From Paenibacillus sp. J5C2022 (GTDB taxonomy: Bacteria > Bacillota > Bacilli > Paenibacillales > Paenibacillaceae): DNA of 64,000 nt. The translations under genes and the position numbers were made by a program. The stretch covers positions 124,001-188,000 of the forward strand of contig NZ_JAOQJC010000010.1 in NCBI RefSeq assembly GCF_025567625.1, read 5' to 3'. Below the pieces are notes generated by a model. The model worked only from the letters and a program-made list of their open reading frames with translations, was not told where the DNA came from and did no database searches. Shown piece after piece: positions 26,994-34,245 of the stretch (its first letter is position 1; each line of letters begins with the position of its first letter).

Positions 26994-28229
26994 GTGTTGA
27001 AAATCTTTAAAAATCGTTATGTGATTCTGTCTTTGTTGCTGTTCATTCTTGTTTGTTTTGGTTATGTAGGTGTAAGTGGTTTTGTGGAAAAGAAAAAACT
27101 GGAAAGCATGTCTGTTGAACAACGGTTTGATTATGAATTGGAATCAGCATATGAAAAAGCTAAAATTCCGGGAGTGGCTGTAGCCGTCTTCTCAAAAGAT
27201 CGTGTTTTATATGAAAAAGAGCTTGGATATGCCGATGTGCAGCAGAAAATTCCGTTTACATTAGATACGGTGATGAATATAGGCTCTATAAGCAAGACCT
27301 TTATATCGGCGGCTCTAATGAAAGCGGTAGAAGATGAGCTGCTGAGCCTGGACGAAGATATTAATCATATTCTTCCCTTTCAAGTCGTCAATCCAAATTC
27401 CCCCGAGGATAGTATAACTTTAAGAAATCTGGCCACACATACTTCCGGAATAAAAGATGATGACGACATATATGCGCAGCATTCTTATTACTCTCTATAT
27501 GATGAGGGGATAACGTTAAAGGATTTCCTTTATAACTATTTAAGTCCAGACGGTGAATGGTATAAGCGTACAAACTTTTTAAATGAAAGCGCAGGAACAA
27601 GCTATGAGTACAGCAATATAGCCTCGGCGCTTGCGGCATACTGCATTGAAGTAAAAAGCGGAATCCCGTATGAAGAATATGTAAGAGAACATATTTTCAA
27701 TGAACTGAACATGCATCATTCGGGGTGGAGTCCCGTTGAATTCAATAGCGATGCTGTAGCTCTGAATTATTCAAAGGAAAGGATTGATTTCAAGAAGAAG
27801 GAGCATAGTACCGGATCAAAAATGGAACCGCTGGCGCCGTATAAATTGGCAACTTATCCGGACGGAGGCGTATTTACCAGCGTTAATGATTTATCCACAT
27901 TTTTATTGGAATTGATGAGAAAACAAGATACGGCATTTTTAAGTTCGGAAAGTATTGCCGCCATGCTGGAAAAACAGTTTAATGATACAAATATCCCGCA
28001 TGAGCTAAAAGAGCGAAAGCATAATTCTGGACTGTTTTGGGATTATACATCGTTAAATTCATGGGGCCACACAGGGGGGGACCCGGGAATTAATACGTTT
28101 ATGTATGTCAAGGAAAGCGGAGTCGCAGCCATTATGTTTATGAACTGCGATGTGGAAAGCATTGGGCAAGATACTCTTTCTAAATTTCATCGCATACTCA
28201 ATCGCCTCGCCGAAGTGGAAGGGCTTTAA
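26994..28229 (+). CDS. Serine hydrolase of the beta-lactamase/PBP4* family
   Basis: A 411-residue protein starting at GTG 26994, with GGGAGG 8 bases upstream. Residues 8-28 form a signal anchor, so the catalytic part is outside the membrane. Ser98 in SISK (S-x-x-K) is the nucleophile with Lys101. YSN in YEYSNIA and HTG in GHTGGDPG complete the beta-lactamase/DD-peptidase active site. Members act as esterases, peptidases or penicillin-interacting proteins, and the substrate cannot be told from sequence. The gene is visibly more A+T-rich than its neighbours, with many AAA, TTT and ATT codons, suggesting later acquisition. It interrupts the usual hxlR-hxlAB neighbourhood. Confidence 0.85.
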   Translation: MLKIFKNRYVILSLLLFILVCFGYVGVSGFVEKKKLESMSVEQRFDYELESAYEKAKIPGVAVAVFSKDRVLYEKELGYADVQQKIPFTLDTVMNIGSISKTFISAALMKAVEDELLSLDEDINHILPFQVVNPNSPEDSITLRNLATHTSGIKDDDDIYAQHSYYSLYDEGITLKDFLYNYLSPDGEWYKRTNFLNESAGTSYEYSNIASALAAYCIEVKSGIPYEEYVREHIFNELNMHHSGWSPVEFNSDAVALNYSKERIDFKKKEHSTGSKMEPLAPYKLATYPDGGVFTSVNDLSTFLLELMRKQDTAFLSSESIAAMLEKQFNDTNIPHELKERKHNSGLFWDYTSLNSWGHTGGDPGINTFMYVKESGVAAIMFMNCDVESIGQDTLSKFHRILNRLAEVEGL

Positions 28230-28340
28230 GCAGCGTCCATACGCGATCGCAATGACTTGAGATTTGCAGGTAGAGTCATCCTCCGGATAGTAACTTTTTG
28301 CACACTATGTGCTTTTTAAGTGACTATATGCGATTAAAGT

Positions 28341-28374
28341 GCGTACTTTTTAATTCTGACGTACGCTGTATACT
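28341..28374 (+). promoter_or_regulatory. hxlAB promoter with inverted repeat
   Basis: TATACT at 28369-28374 is a good -10, but the expected -35 position (about 28346) carries only a T-run. Just there lies an inverted repeat, GCGTAC at 28341-28346 and GTACGC at 28361-28366, with centres 20 bases apart. A poor -35 overlapped by a dyad is what an activator-dependent promoter looks like. HxlR is the natural candidate. A second dyad, GCACA-CTA-TGTGC, is at 28300-28312. Confidence 0.5.
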
Positions 28375-28409
28375 TAATTCCATAAACTTGGGATAGGGAG
28401 TGACGAGTA

Positions 28410-29057
28410 ATGGAATTGCAGTTGGCGTTGGATCTTGTTAATATTCCGGAAGGCAAAGCGGTAGTAGAGGAAGTGCAGGAGCATATCGACATTGTCGAAA
28501 TTGGCACGCCCGTCATTATTAATGAAGGGCTGCGAGCGGTGAAGGAAATGAAAGAAACGTTCCCTCATTTGAAGGTGCTGGCCGATCTGAAAGTAATGGA
28601 TGCGGGCGCTTATGAAGTGATGAAAGCTTCCGAAGCCGGCGCGGATCTGATTACGGTACTGGGAGCAACGGATGATTCCACCATCCAAGGAGCTGTAACG
28701 GAGGCGAAGAAGCACGGTTCCCAAATCGTCGTGGATATGATTAATGTGAAGGAGCTGGAGAAGCGCGCACAAGAAGTGGATGCGCTCGGCGTCGACTACA
28801 TCTGTGTGCACACGGGCTACGACCTTCAAGCAGCGGGAGAAAGTCCGTTCGAGCAGCTGCAGACGATTAAGCGCGTCGTAACACGAGCGAAGACGGCGAT
28901 TGCGGGCGGCATTAAGTTGGAGACGCTGGCAGAAGCGGTGAAGGCGCAGCCTGATCTGGTTATCGTGGGCGGAGGCATTACCGGACAAGCGGATAAGAAA
29001 GCAGCGGCTGCAGACATGCAGAAAATGATAAAACGCGAAATGGCTGCGCAGGTATAA
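28410..29057 (+). CDS. hxlA: 3-hexulose-6-phosphate synthase
   Basis: A 215-residue cytoplasmic enzyme condensing formaldehyde with ribulose 5-phosphate to hexulose 6-phosphate. The orotidine-decarboxylase-superfamily barrel shows LALDLVN near the start, the metal/phosphate motif ADLKVMDAG, DMINVKE in the middle, and the phosphate-binding AGGIKLETL and VVGGGITGQ near the end. The length is normal for the family. It overlaps the isomerase gene by one base (TAATG), so both are made together. The pathway detoxifies or assimilates formaldehyde via fructose 6-phosphate. Confidence 0.93.
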   Translation: MELQLALDLVNIPEGKAVVEEVQEHIDIVEIGTPVIINEGLRAVKEMKETFPHLKVLADLKVMDAGAYEVMKASEAGADLITVLGATDDSTIQGAVTEAKKHGSQIVVDMINVKELEKRAQEVDALGVDYICVHTGYDLQAAGESPFEQLQTIKRVVTRAKTAIAGGIKLETLAEAVKAQPDLVIVGGGITGQADKKAAAADMQKMIKREMAAQV

Positions 29058-29623
29058 TGCCGATGATGGCAACGACTGCGTATGGTGCGGACATTGTGCA
29101 GGAATTGACTTCCGCAATGGCGCAAATTGCCCGTCATGAAGCCGAAGAGCTGACAGAAGCCGTAGCTGCGTCGAGAAAAATTTTCGTAACGGGCATGGGC
29201 CGGTCGGGACTGATGATGAAATCTCTGGCGATGAGACTGATGCAAATGGGATTTCAAGCCTATGTTGTAGGGGAGACGGTCACACCCAATATGGAGAAAG
29301 GCGATACGCTCATCATCGGCTCAGGGTCGGGAGAGACGGCCGGCTTGGTATCCATAGCGGAGAAAGCAAAGAAGCTTGGCGGCCGAATAGCCGTTATGAC
29401 GATCAATCGCGAATCTACCATCGGCAGGCTTGCCGATATAACGGTGATATTGCCCGGTTCCCCCAAAGATGCCGCGGAAGGAGCAGGCCGCTCCGTACAA
29501 CCGATGGGGACGTTGTTTGAGCAGACGCTCCTCTTATTCTGTGACGCCATCGTCTTGAGCTTGATGCGCGAACAAGGCATGGACGGAGCCGCGATGTATG
29601 GCAGGCATGCCAATCTGGAGTAA
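29057..29623 (+). CDS. hxlB: 6-phospho-3-hexuloisomerase
   Basis: A 188-residue SIS-domain isomerase that converts hexulose 6-phosphate to fructose 6-phosphate. TGMGRSGLMMKSLAMRLMQ and IIGSGSGETAG are the sugar-phosphate-binding loops, and the C-terminal helix contains LFEQTLLLFCDAIVL. The ATG overlaps the hxlA stop by one base; a second ATG six bases on is possible. Together with hxlA it forms the ribulose monophosphate module. Confidence 0.93.
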   Translation: MPMMATTAYGADIVQELTSAMAQIARHEAEELTEAVAASRKIFVTGMGRSGLMMKSLAMRLMQMGFQAYVVGETVTPNMEKGDTLIIGSGSGETAGLVSIAEKAKKLGGRIAVMTINRESTIGRLADITVILPGSPKDAAEGAGRSVQPMGTLFEQTLLLFCDAIVLSLMREQGMDGAAMYGRHANLE

Positions 29624-29668
29624 GGACACGGCCACTCTAAACGTCTTCCTCATCGTCTTTGCGTACAA

Positions 29669-29697
29669 TTGATTTGCGGAGACGAATATGAAATAAT
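29669..29697 (+). promoter_or_regulatory. Probable promoter of nitrilase/GNAT operon
   Basis: TTGATT at 29669-29674 and AATAAT at 29692-29697 are separated by 17 bases. The first gene starts about 45 bases downstream. Confidence 0.4.
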
Positions 29698-29742
29698 GAG
29701 GCATTAATGATCATATTTTATTGGGAATAGAGAGGGATGGCG

Positions 29743-30606
29743 TTGAAAATACGTGTTTCCGTTGTGCAGTATCATCTGCATACGATTCAATCGTTCGAAG
29801 ACTTTGCGAAGCAATGCGAGCATTATATAAAGACAGCGCAGGAATTCGGCTCGGAATTCATTCTGTTTCCCGAATTTTTCACGACGCAGCTGCTCTCCAT
29901 CGGCGATGGTCACGGATCGGCCTTGTCGATTAACGACTTGCCGGGCTTCACGGAGCAATACCGGGAGCTGTTCGCACGCTTCGCGCAGGAGACGGGCATG
30001 CATATTATCGGCGGCACGCATGTAGTGGACAGAGGGGGCAAGCTCTACAATGTGGCGCATCTGTTCTATCCGGACGGCCGTATCGCCGAGCAAGCGAAGC
30101 TGCACATTACGCCGACGGAAGTGGAAGAGTGGAATATGTCGGCGGGAGACGGCCTTGAAGTGTTCGATACGGACAAGGGACGTATTGCAATGCTCACCTG
30201 CTACGACATTGAATTCCCGGAGATCGTCCGGATGGCGAAGGCGAAGGGGGCGGACGTTATCTTCTGTCCGTCATGCACGGATGACCGGCACGGCTTCCAC
30301 CGCGTCCGATATACGAGCCATGCCCGCGCGATCGAGAATCAGGTGTATGTTGTGTTGACGGGAACGGTCGGCTCGCTGCCGACGGTCGATTTCATGCGGG
30401 GCAACTTCGGTCAGGCGGCGGTTATTACGCCGAACGACGTGCCGTTCCCGCCTCAGGGCATCATGGTGCAAGGCGAGCTGAACAACGATATGGTGGTGAC
30501 CGCCGATCTTGATCTGAGCCTGTTGTACGAGGTGCGGGAGAAGGGCTCCGTCACGACGTGGCGCGACCGCCGCACCGATTTGTATCCCGATTGGGAAGAG
30601 GCTTAA
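29743..30606 (+). CDS. Carbon-nitrogen hydrolase (nitrilase superfamily)
   Basis: A 287-residue amidase-type enzyme. TTG 29743 is preferred, since GAGAGGG ends 6 bases before it and directly abuts ATG 29737. The catalytic triad is visible: Glu44 in LFPE, Lys119 in EQAKLH and Cys153 in LTCYDIEFPE. This family hydrolyses amide or nitrile bonds in small molecules. The closest arrangement known to me is YhcX of B. subtilis, where a GNAT domain and this hydrolase are fused. Here a separate GNAT gene starts one base after its stop. The substrate is unknown. Confidence 0.85.
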   Translation: MKIRVSVVQYHLHTIQSFEDFAKQCEHYIKTAQEFGSEFILFPEFFTTQLLSIGDGHGSALSINDLPGFTEQYRELFARFAQETGMHIIGGTHVVDRGGKLYNVAHLFYPDGRIAEQAKLHITPTEVEEWNMSAGDGLEVFDTDKGRIAMLTCYDIEFPEIVRMAKAKGADVIFCPSCTDDRHGFHRVRYTSHARAIENQVYVVLTGTVGSLPTVDFMRGNFGQAAVITPNDVPFPPQGIMVQGELNNDMVVTADLDLSLLYEVREKGSVTTWRDRRTDLYPDWEEA

Positions 30607-30607
30607 G

Positions 30608-31309
30608 ATGGCATACCGCAGCACATTCTATGTCTACGATCAGGAGAAGCCGGTACCGGTCGTTATCCGCAACTATACGATGAGCGACATAGCGGAGCTG
30701 ATCGCCATCCAGGCGGAGTGCTTCCCGCCGCCGTTCCCGCCGGAGCTGTGGTGGAACGAGCAGCAGCTGAAGGGCCATATCGCGCTGTTCCCGGAAGGGG
30801 CGCTCTGCGTAGAGGTGGGCGGTGAGCTGGCGGGCTCGCTGACGGGGCTTCGCGTGGACTTCGATCCCGCCCACCCTGCCCACAAGTGGGAGGAGATCAC
30901 GGATAACGGCTATATCCGGAATCATAATCCGCAGGGCAATACGCTCTATATTGTAGATATCAGCGTCCGGCCGAAGCATCGCAAGCTGGGGCTGGGCAAG
31001 CATATGATGCAAGCGATGTACGGTGTCGTTATTCAGCTGGGGCTGGATCGGCTGCTTGGAGGAGGAAGAATGCCGGGGTACCATAAGGCGGCAGCCGAGC
31101 TGACTCCCGAGCAGTACGTTCGCGAGGTGATTCGCGGCGAGCGGAGAGATCCCGTTCTATCTTTCCTGCTGCGATGCGGAAGAACGCCGGTATCGCTTGT
31201 CGCAGATTACTTGGACGATGAGGAATCGTTGCACTACGCCTTATTGATGGAATGGAGAAATCCGTTCAAGGGAATGGAGGAGAACACGGGATGGACTACA
31301 GAAGAATAA
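30608..31309 (+). CDS. GNAT-family N-acetyltransferase
   Basis: A 233-residue protein. The acetyl-CoA-binding motif is IVDISVRPKHRKLGLGKHMMQAM (R/Q-x-x-G-x-G/A variant), preceded by a strand-rich N-terminal region. The acceptor is unknown. It starts one base after the nitrilase stop and overlaps the next GNAT gene by 19 bases, so the three are one operon. The sequence resembles the GNAT half of nitrilase-fused proteins. Confidence 0.8.
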   Translation: MAYRSTFYVYDQEKPVPVVIRNYTMSDIAELIAIQAECFPPPFPPELWWNEQQLKGHIALFPEGALCVEVGGELAGSLTGLRVDFDPAHPAHKWEEITDNGYIRNHNPQGNTLYIVDISVRPKHRKLGLGKHMMQAMYGVVIQLGLDRLLGGGRMPGYHKAAAELTPEQYVREVIRGERRDPVLSFLLRCGRTPVSLVADYLDDEESLHYALLMEWRNPFKGMEENTGWTTEE

Positions 31310-31962
31310 CGAGCATCGATGATCCTTTATTTGAGAAAATGCACCGGTTAATGGGGGAGATCTTCCCTCCCGAGGAAGTGCTGGAATACGAGCTGTGGCG
31401 GGAGCCGCTGGAAGATCCCGGCATTCGCGTGTTCGTCGCCGTGCATGAGGATGAGGTCGTAGGAGCGACGGAATACCGGTACTACCCCGACTGGAATATC
31501 GCGATGACGGATTTTACGATTATCGGCAGGCACGGCCTTGGCATCGGGCGCTTCCTGGCCCGGAAGCGGGAGAAGGATCTGCATGAGCTGGCGCAGGCGG
31601 GCGGCAAGGAGCTGTACGGCATGTTCGCGGAGATCTATGATCCCTACGAGCGCGACGATCACGACTTCGGCGGCGTCATGCCGATGCATCCGTACGTCCG
31701 CCGCGAAGTGCTGTCCCATCTCGGCTACAAGCGGCTGGATCTGGCCTACGTTCACCCTTCGTGGAAGAACGACGGCGAGGCGGTGGAGGGATTGGACTTC
31801 TGCTTCATGCCGACCGATGAGACCGTACAGGACGTTCCGGCCAGTCTGGTGGCGGACTTCCTGACGAACTATTACACGGTACTGCCGAACAAGCCGCAGA
31901 AGTGGCTCGACATGATGGAAGGCATCAGGAGCAAGGATCGGATCAGCTTGCTGCCTCTATAA
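31291..31962 (+). CDS. Second GNAT-like acetyltransferase
   Basis: A 223-residue protein from ATG 31291, with GGAGGAGA 8 bases upstream inside the preceding gene. An earlier in-frame ATG at 31252 lies deeper in that gene. The region VFVAVHEDEVVGATEYRYYP followed by GRHGLGIGRFLARKRE fits the GNAT beta4-beta5 and pyrophosphate loop. The rest (DPYERDDHDF, HPYVRREVL) is not a motif I recognise. Its place in the operon suggests action on the same small molecule as the nitrilase and first GNAT protein. Confidence 0.7.
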   Translation: MDYRRITSIDDPLFEKMHRLMGEIFPPEEVLEYELWREPLEDPGIRVFVAVHEDEVVGATEYRYYPDWNIAMTDFTIIGRHGLGIGRFLARKREKDLHELAQAGGKELYGMFAEIYDPYERDDHDFGGVMPMHPYVRREVLSHLGYKRLDLAYVHPSWKNDGEAVEGLDFCFMPTDETVQDVPASLVADFLTNYYTVLPNKPQKWLDMMEGIRSKDRISLLPL

Positions 31963-31968
31963 TAATGA

Positions 31969-31998
31969 AGAAGCCCGGGAGGCAGTTCCCGGGCTTTG
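31969..31998 (+). terminator. Hairpin terminator, short T tail
   Basis: AAGCCCGGGA and TCCCGGGCTT form a ten-pair stem with a five-base loop, followed by only TTT. It ends the nitrilase/GNAT operon. Confidence 0.6.
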
Positions 31999-32649
31999 CC
32001 GCGTTATAAACCTAAAGTTCGAGTTGACTAACTGAAAGCTAGAGGCTAGCTAGAGGAGCGACTCCTGCGAGCAGAATAGAGTGGGAATCCTACACTGGAG
32101 TGTCGAATAGAGGTGTGCGAGCTAAAGAGAGTTATTAAGGACACCGGTCTAGGGGGATCGCTGAGCAGCGGGGCTGAGTTCGCGCATGATGCGGTAAGCT
32201 CGATTGGAGATTCAACCGTTTGCCTTATCGCTTATGGATGAGTAACTAACTGTATTTGATGTCATTAATTTTACTCCTAAGAGAAGTGGCGGACTGAATA
32301 AATGGATTTACTGTACTTATTATCAGCGATATGAGCCAATCCGGTGTAGATTAGCTTTATTAGCTGGATAATTTCCATTTGTTTGGGGCATCCCCTTCCC
32401 TTACACGAGAAATAATGACATAAAATCCATTTGGCGATTTGATTCTGGATTCTGGTTCATTATGCGTGTTTGTTTAAGCTATTGGCTCTTGGCACATTGG
32501 CGAAAGCGTTAGAGGGAACACCTCGACCACCCCGACCATCCGACTACCTTGACAGCTTGGAGCGCTCCGGTAGAGGCGGCCCTGTCATGCTGCTGCTTGA
32601 ATTCACTCGACGCCGGTAACCACCCCGACCGCCTCGGCAGAGGAGGGCT
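31999..32649. other. Gene-free stretch with a decayed 3' end copy
   Basis: About 650 bases with no open frame of protein-like composition. A degenerate run of TAGAGG/TAGAGT motifs lies at 32035-32110, and the stretch 32220-32480 is A+T-rich. At 32591-32614 TGCTGCTTGAATTCACTCGACGCC resembles the last codons of the adjacent response regulator (32660-32683) at about 19 of 24 positions. That is consistent with a decayed duplicate of its 3' end. Confidence 0.4.
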
Positions 32650-34245
32650 CTACTTGTATTGCTGCTTGTATTCGCTCGGCGTCATGCCTGTGTACTTCTT
32701 GAATTGGGTGCAGAAGTGCGGATAGCTGGCGAAGCCGAGCTTGTCGCACAGCATATAGTTCTTCGTGTTCGGGCCAAGCAGCAGTTGCTTGGCCCGTTCC
32801 ATTCGCAGTACGGTCAAGTGTTCGATAAAGGTAGCGCCCGTGTTCACCTTGAACAGATGGCTGAAGTAGCTGGGGTTCATCGGGATATGCTCCGCTACCT
32901 TCGCAAGCGTCAGGTTGTCGTGCAGATGCTCCTGCATATAGGCGATCGCTTTGCTAATATCTTCATGCATGCCGGGGGAAGGGAGCTGTCCGCCGGTCCG
33001 ATCCCTTAGCAGGACATTCACCAACCGTTGAATCCATTCCGCTAACGGGACGTTGTCCGTAAGCGCGGACCAATCCGCCCGCGCAAGTGGATGGCCGGCC
33101 TTCTCCAGCATAGCTATTGCTTGAGCCTTCAGCAGAGACGGCTGCGGCCGATGCCGGTCGATGAGCCCATGCAGCGCCTCCATCCCGTCTCTTCTGCATT
33201 CCGTCAGAAGCATATGCTCCAGCTTGCTCCAATCGATCGGTTCGCGACTCTGCTTGCCTGTCTCGTAGTAATAATATTGCGGCTGACCCGGCTGATAGAA
33301 GGACAGCTCCGTTGCGTCGGCGGCTTCCTTCAGAAGCTGCGGCAGCCGCGCCAGGTCTCCTGATTCCGAGCTAATACCGACGATGATGTCCACGGAGTGG
33401 TAATTGCGGAAGTAGCGCGCCAGCCGGGCATGCAGCTGCTGGATGGCGGCCTCCTTCTGCAGTCGGCTGCCCGAAGGGGAGAAAGGGCGAATGATGTAGA
33501 CATGGCCGGAAGTGTCGGGAAGCGCCGCTCCACAGCCCGCTTCCTGTGCCGCTTCGTGAACGGCCTGATAGATGGAGAAGGCCACGAGCGGATGATCCCG
33601 ATCAGGGTAACGGGACAGTAAGCCATTCAAGCCCGCGACGGCGAGATGGATGACTTGCCAATGAGACTGCCGACTGTCGGAAGCTGCGTCCGATCCCAGA
33701 AGATAAGCCCAATCCTGTTCCTGGATGTGGCTGCCTCTAAGCAGATATTGGAGAATCCCCTTCCGAATGTCCCAGCCATGCCGTTGCAGCATATGATCGG
33801 CGTATTGCAGGCGGCTGCTGGTCTCCCGCTCGCCCAGTAGAATCGCGCGGCACTTGCGCAGCATCTCCTCCATATCGGCCATCAGTACCGGCGTCTTCAG
33901 TACGTACGCGAGCGCACCCAGATGAAGCGCCTCCTGAGCGTAGGCGAAGTCCTGATGGGCGGTCAGAATGGCGAACCGCGTATGGGGGAAGTCCTCCTTG
34001 GCCGCGCGAATCACATCCAGACCGCTCATGGCGGGCATGGAGATGTCGATGACGACCAGGTCGGGCAAGTAAGCGGCACACTTCTCCAGCGCCTGCTTGC
34101 CGCCGGTCGCTTCCGCCACCAGCTCCATGCCGAGCCGCGACCAGGCGATCTCCTCTCGCAGCGTGTTCAGCACCATATATTCGTCGTCGACGATAAGCAC
34201 GCGGAGCCTGGAAACTTCTGGACGCGCAGTGATCAATTCAGCCAT
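32650..34245 (-). CDS. AraC-type response regulator (long form, third set)
   Basis: A 531-residue regulator. The receiver domain (residues ~14-135) has Asp20-Asp21-Glu22 and phosphoacceptor Asp67 in VVIDISMP. Where most family members have LKP it has VLKTP. A ~270-residue middle domain follows, and residues ~430-531 hold two AraC helix-turn-helix motifs ending GMTPSEYKQQYK. It overlaps the kinase gene by 8 bases and is divergent from the importer genes at 36161 that it probably activates. Confidence 0.9.
   Translation of the reverse strand: MAELITARPEVSRLRVLIVDDEYMVLNTLREEIAWSRLGMELVAEATGGKQALEKCAAYLPDLVVIDISMPAMSGLDVIRAAKEDFPHTRFAILTAHQDFAYAQEALHLGALAYVLKTPVLMADMEEMLRKCRAILLGERETSSRLQYADHMLQRHGWDIRKGILQYLLRGSHIQEQDWAYLLGSDAASDSRQSHWQVIHLAVAGLNGLLSRYPDRDHPLVAFSIYQAVHEAAQEAGCGAALPDTSGHVYIIRPFSPSGSRLQKEAAIQQLHARLARYFRNYHSVDIIVGISSESGDLARLPQLLKEAADATELSFYQPGQPQYYYYETGKQSREPIDWSKLEHMLLTECRRDGMEALHGLIDRHRPQPSLLKAQAIAMLEKAGHPLARADWSALTDNVPLAEWIQRLVNVLLRDRTGGQLPSPGMHEDISKAIAYMQEHLHDNLTLAKVAEHIPMNPSYFSHLFKVNTGATFIEHLTVLRMERAKQLLLGPNTKNYMLCDKLGFASYPHFCTQFKKYTGMTPSEYKQQYK

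Noticed and set aside
32494-32508. Catabolite-response (cre) like sequence near GAAAGCGTTAGA
   Set aside because: It matches the consensus only partly and lies downstream of a gene end, not near a promoter.
31999-32590. Riboswitch or T-box leader in the gene-free stretch
   Set aside because: No gene starts downstream on the plus strand, and no recognisable conserved RNA core or terminator/antiterminator pair was seen.
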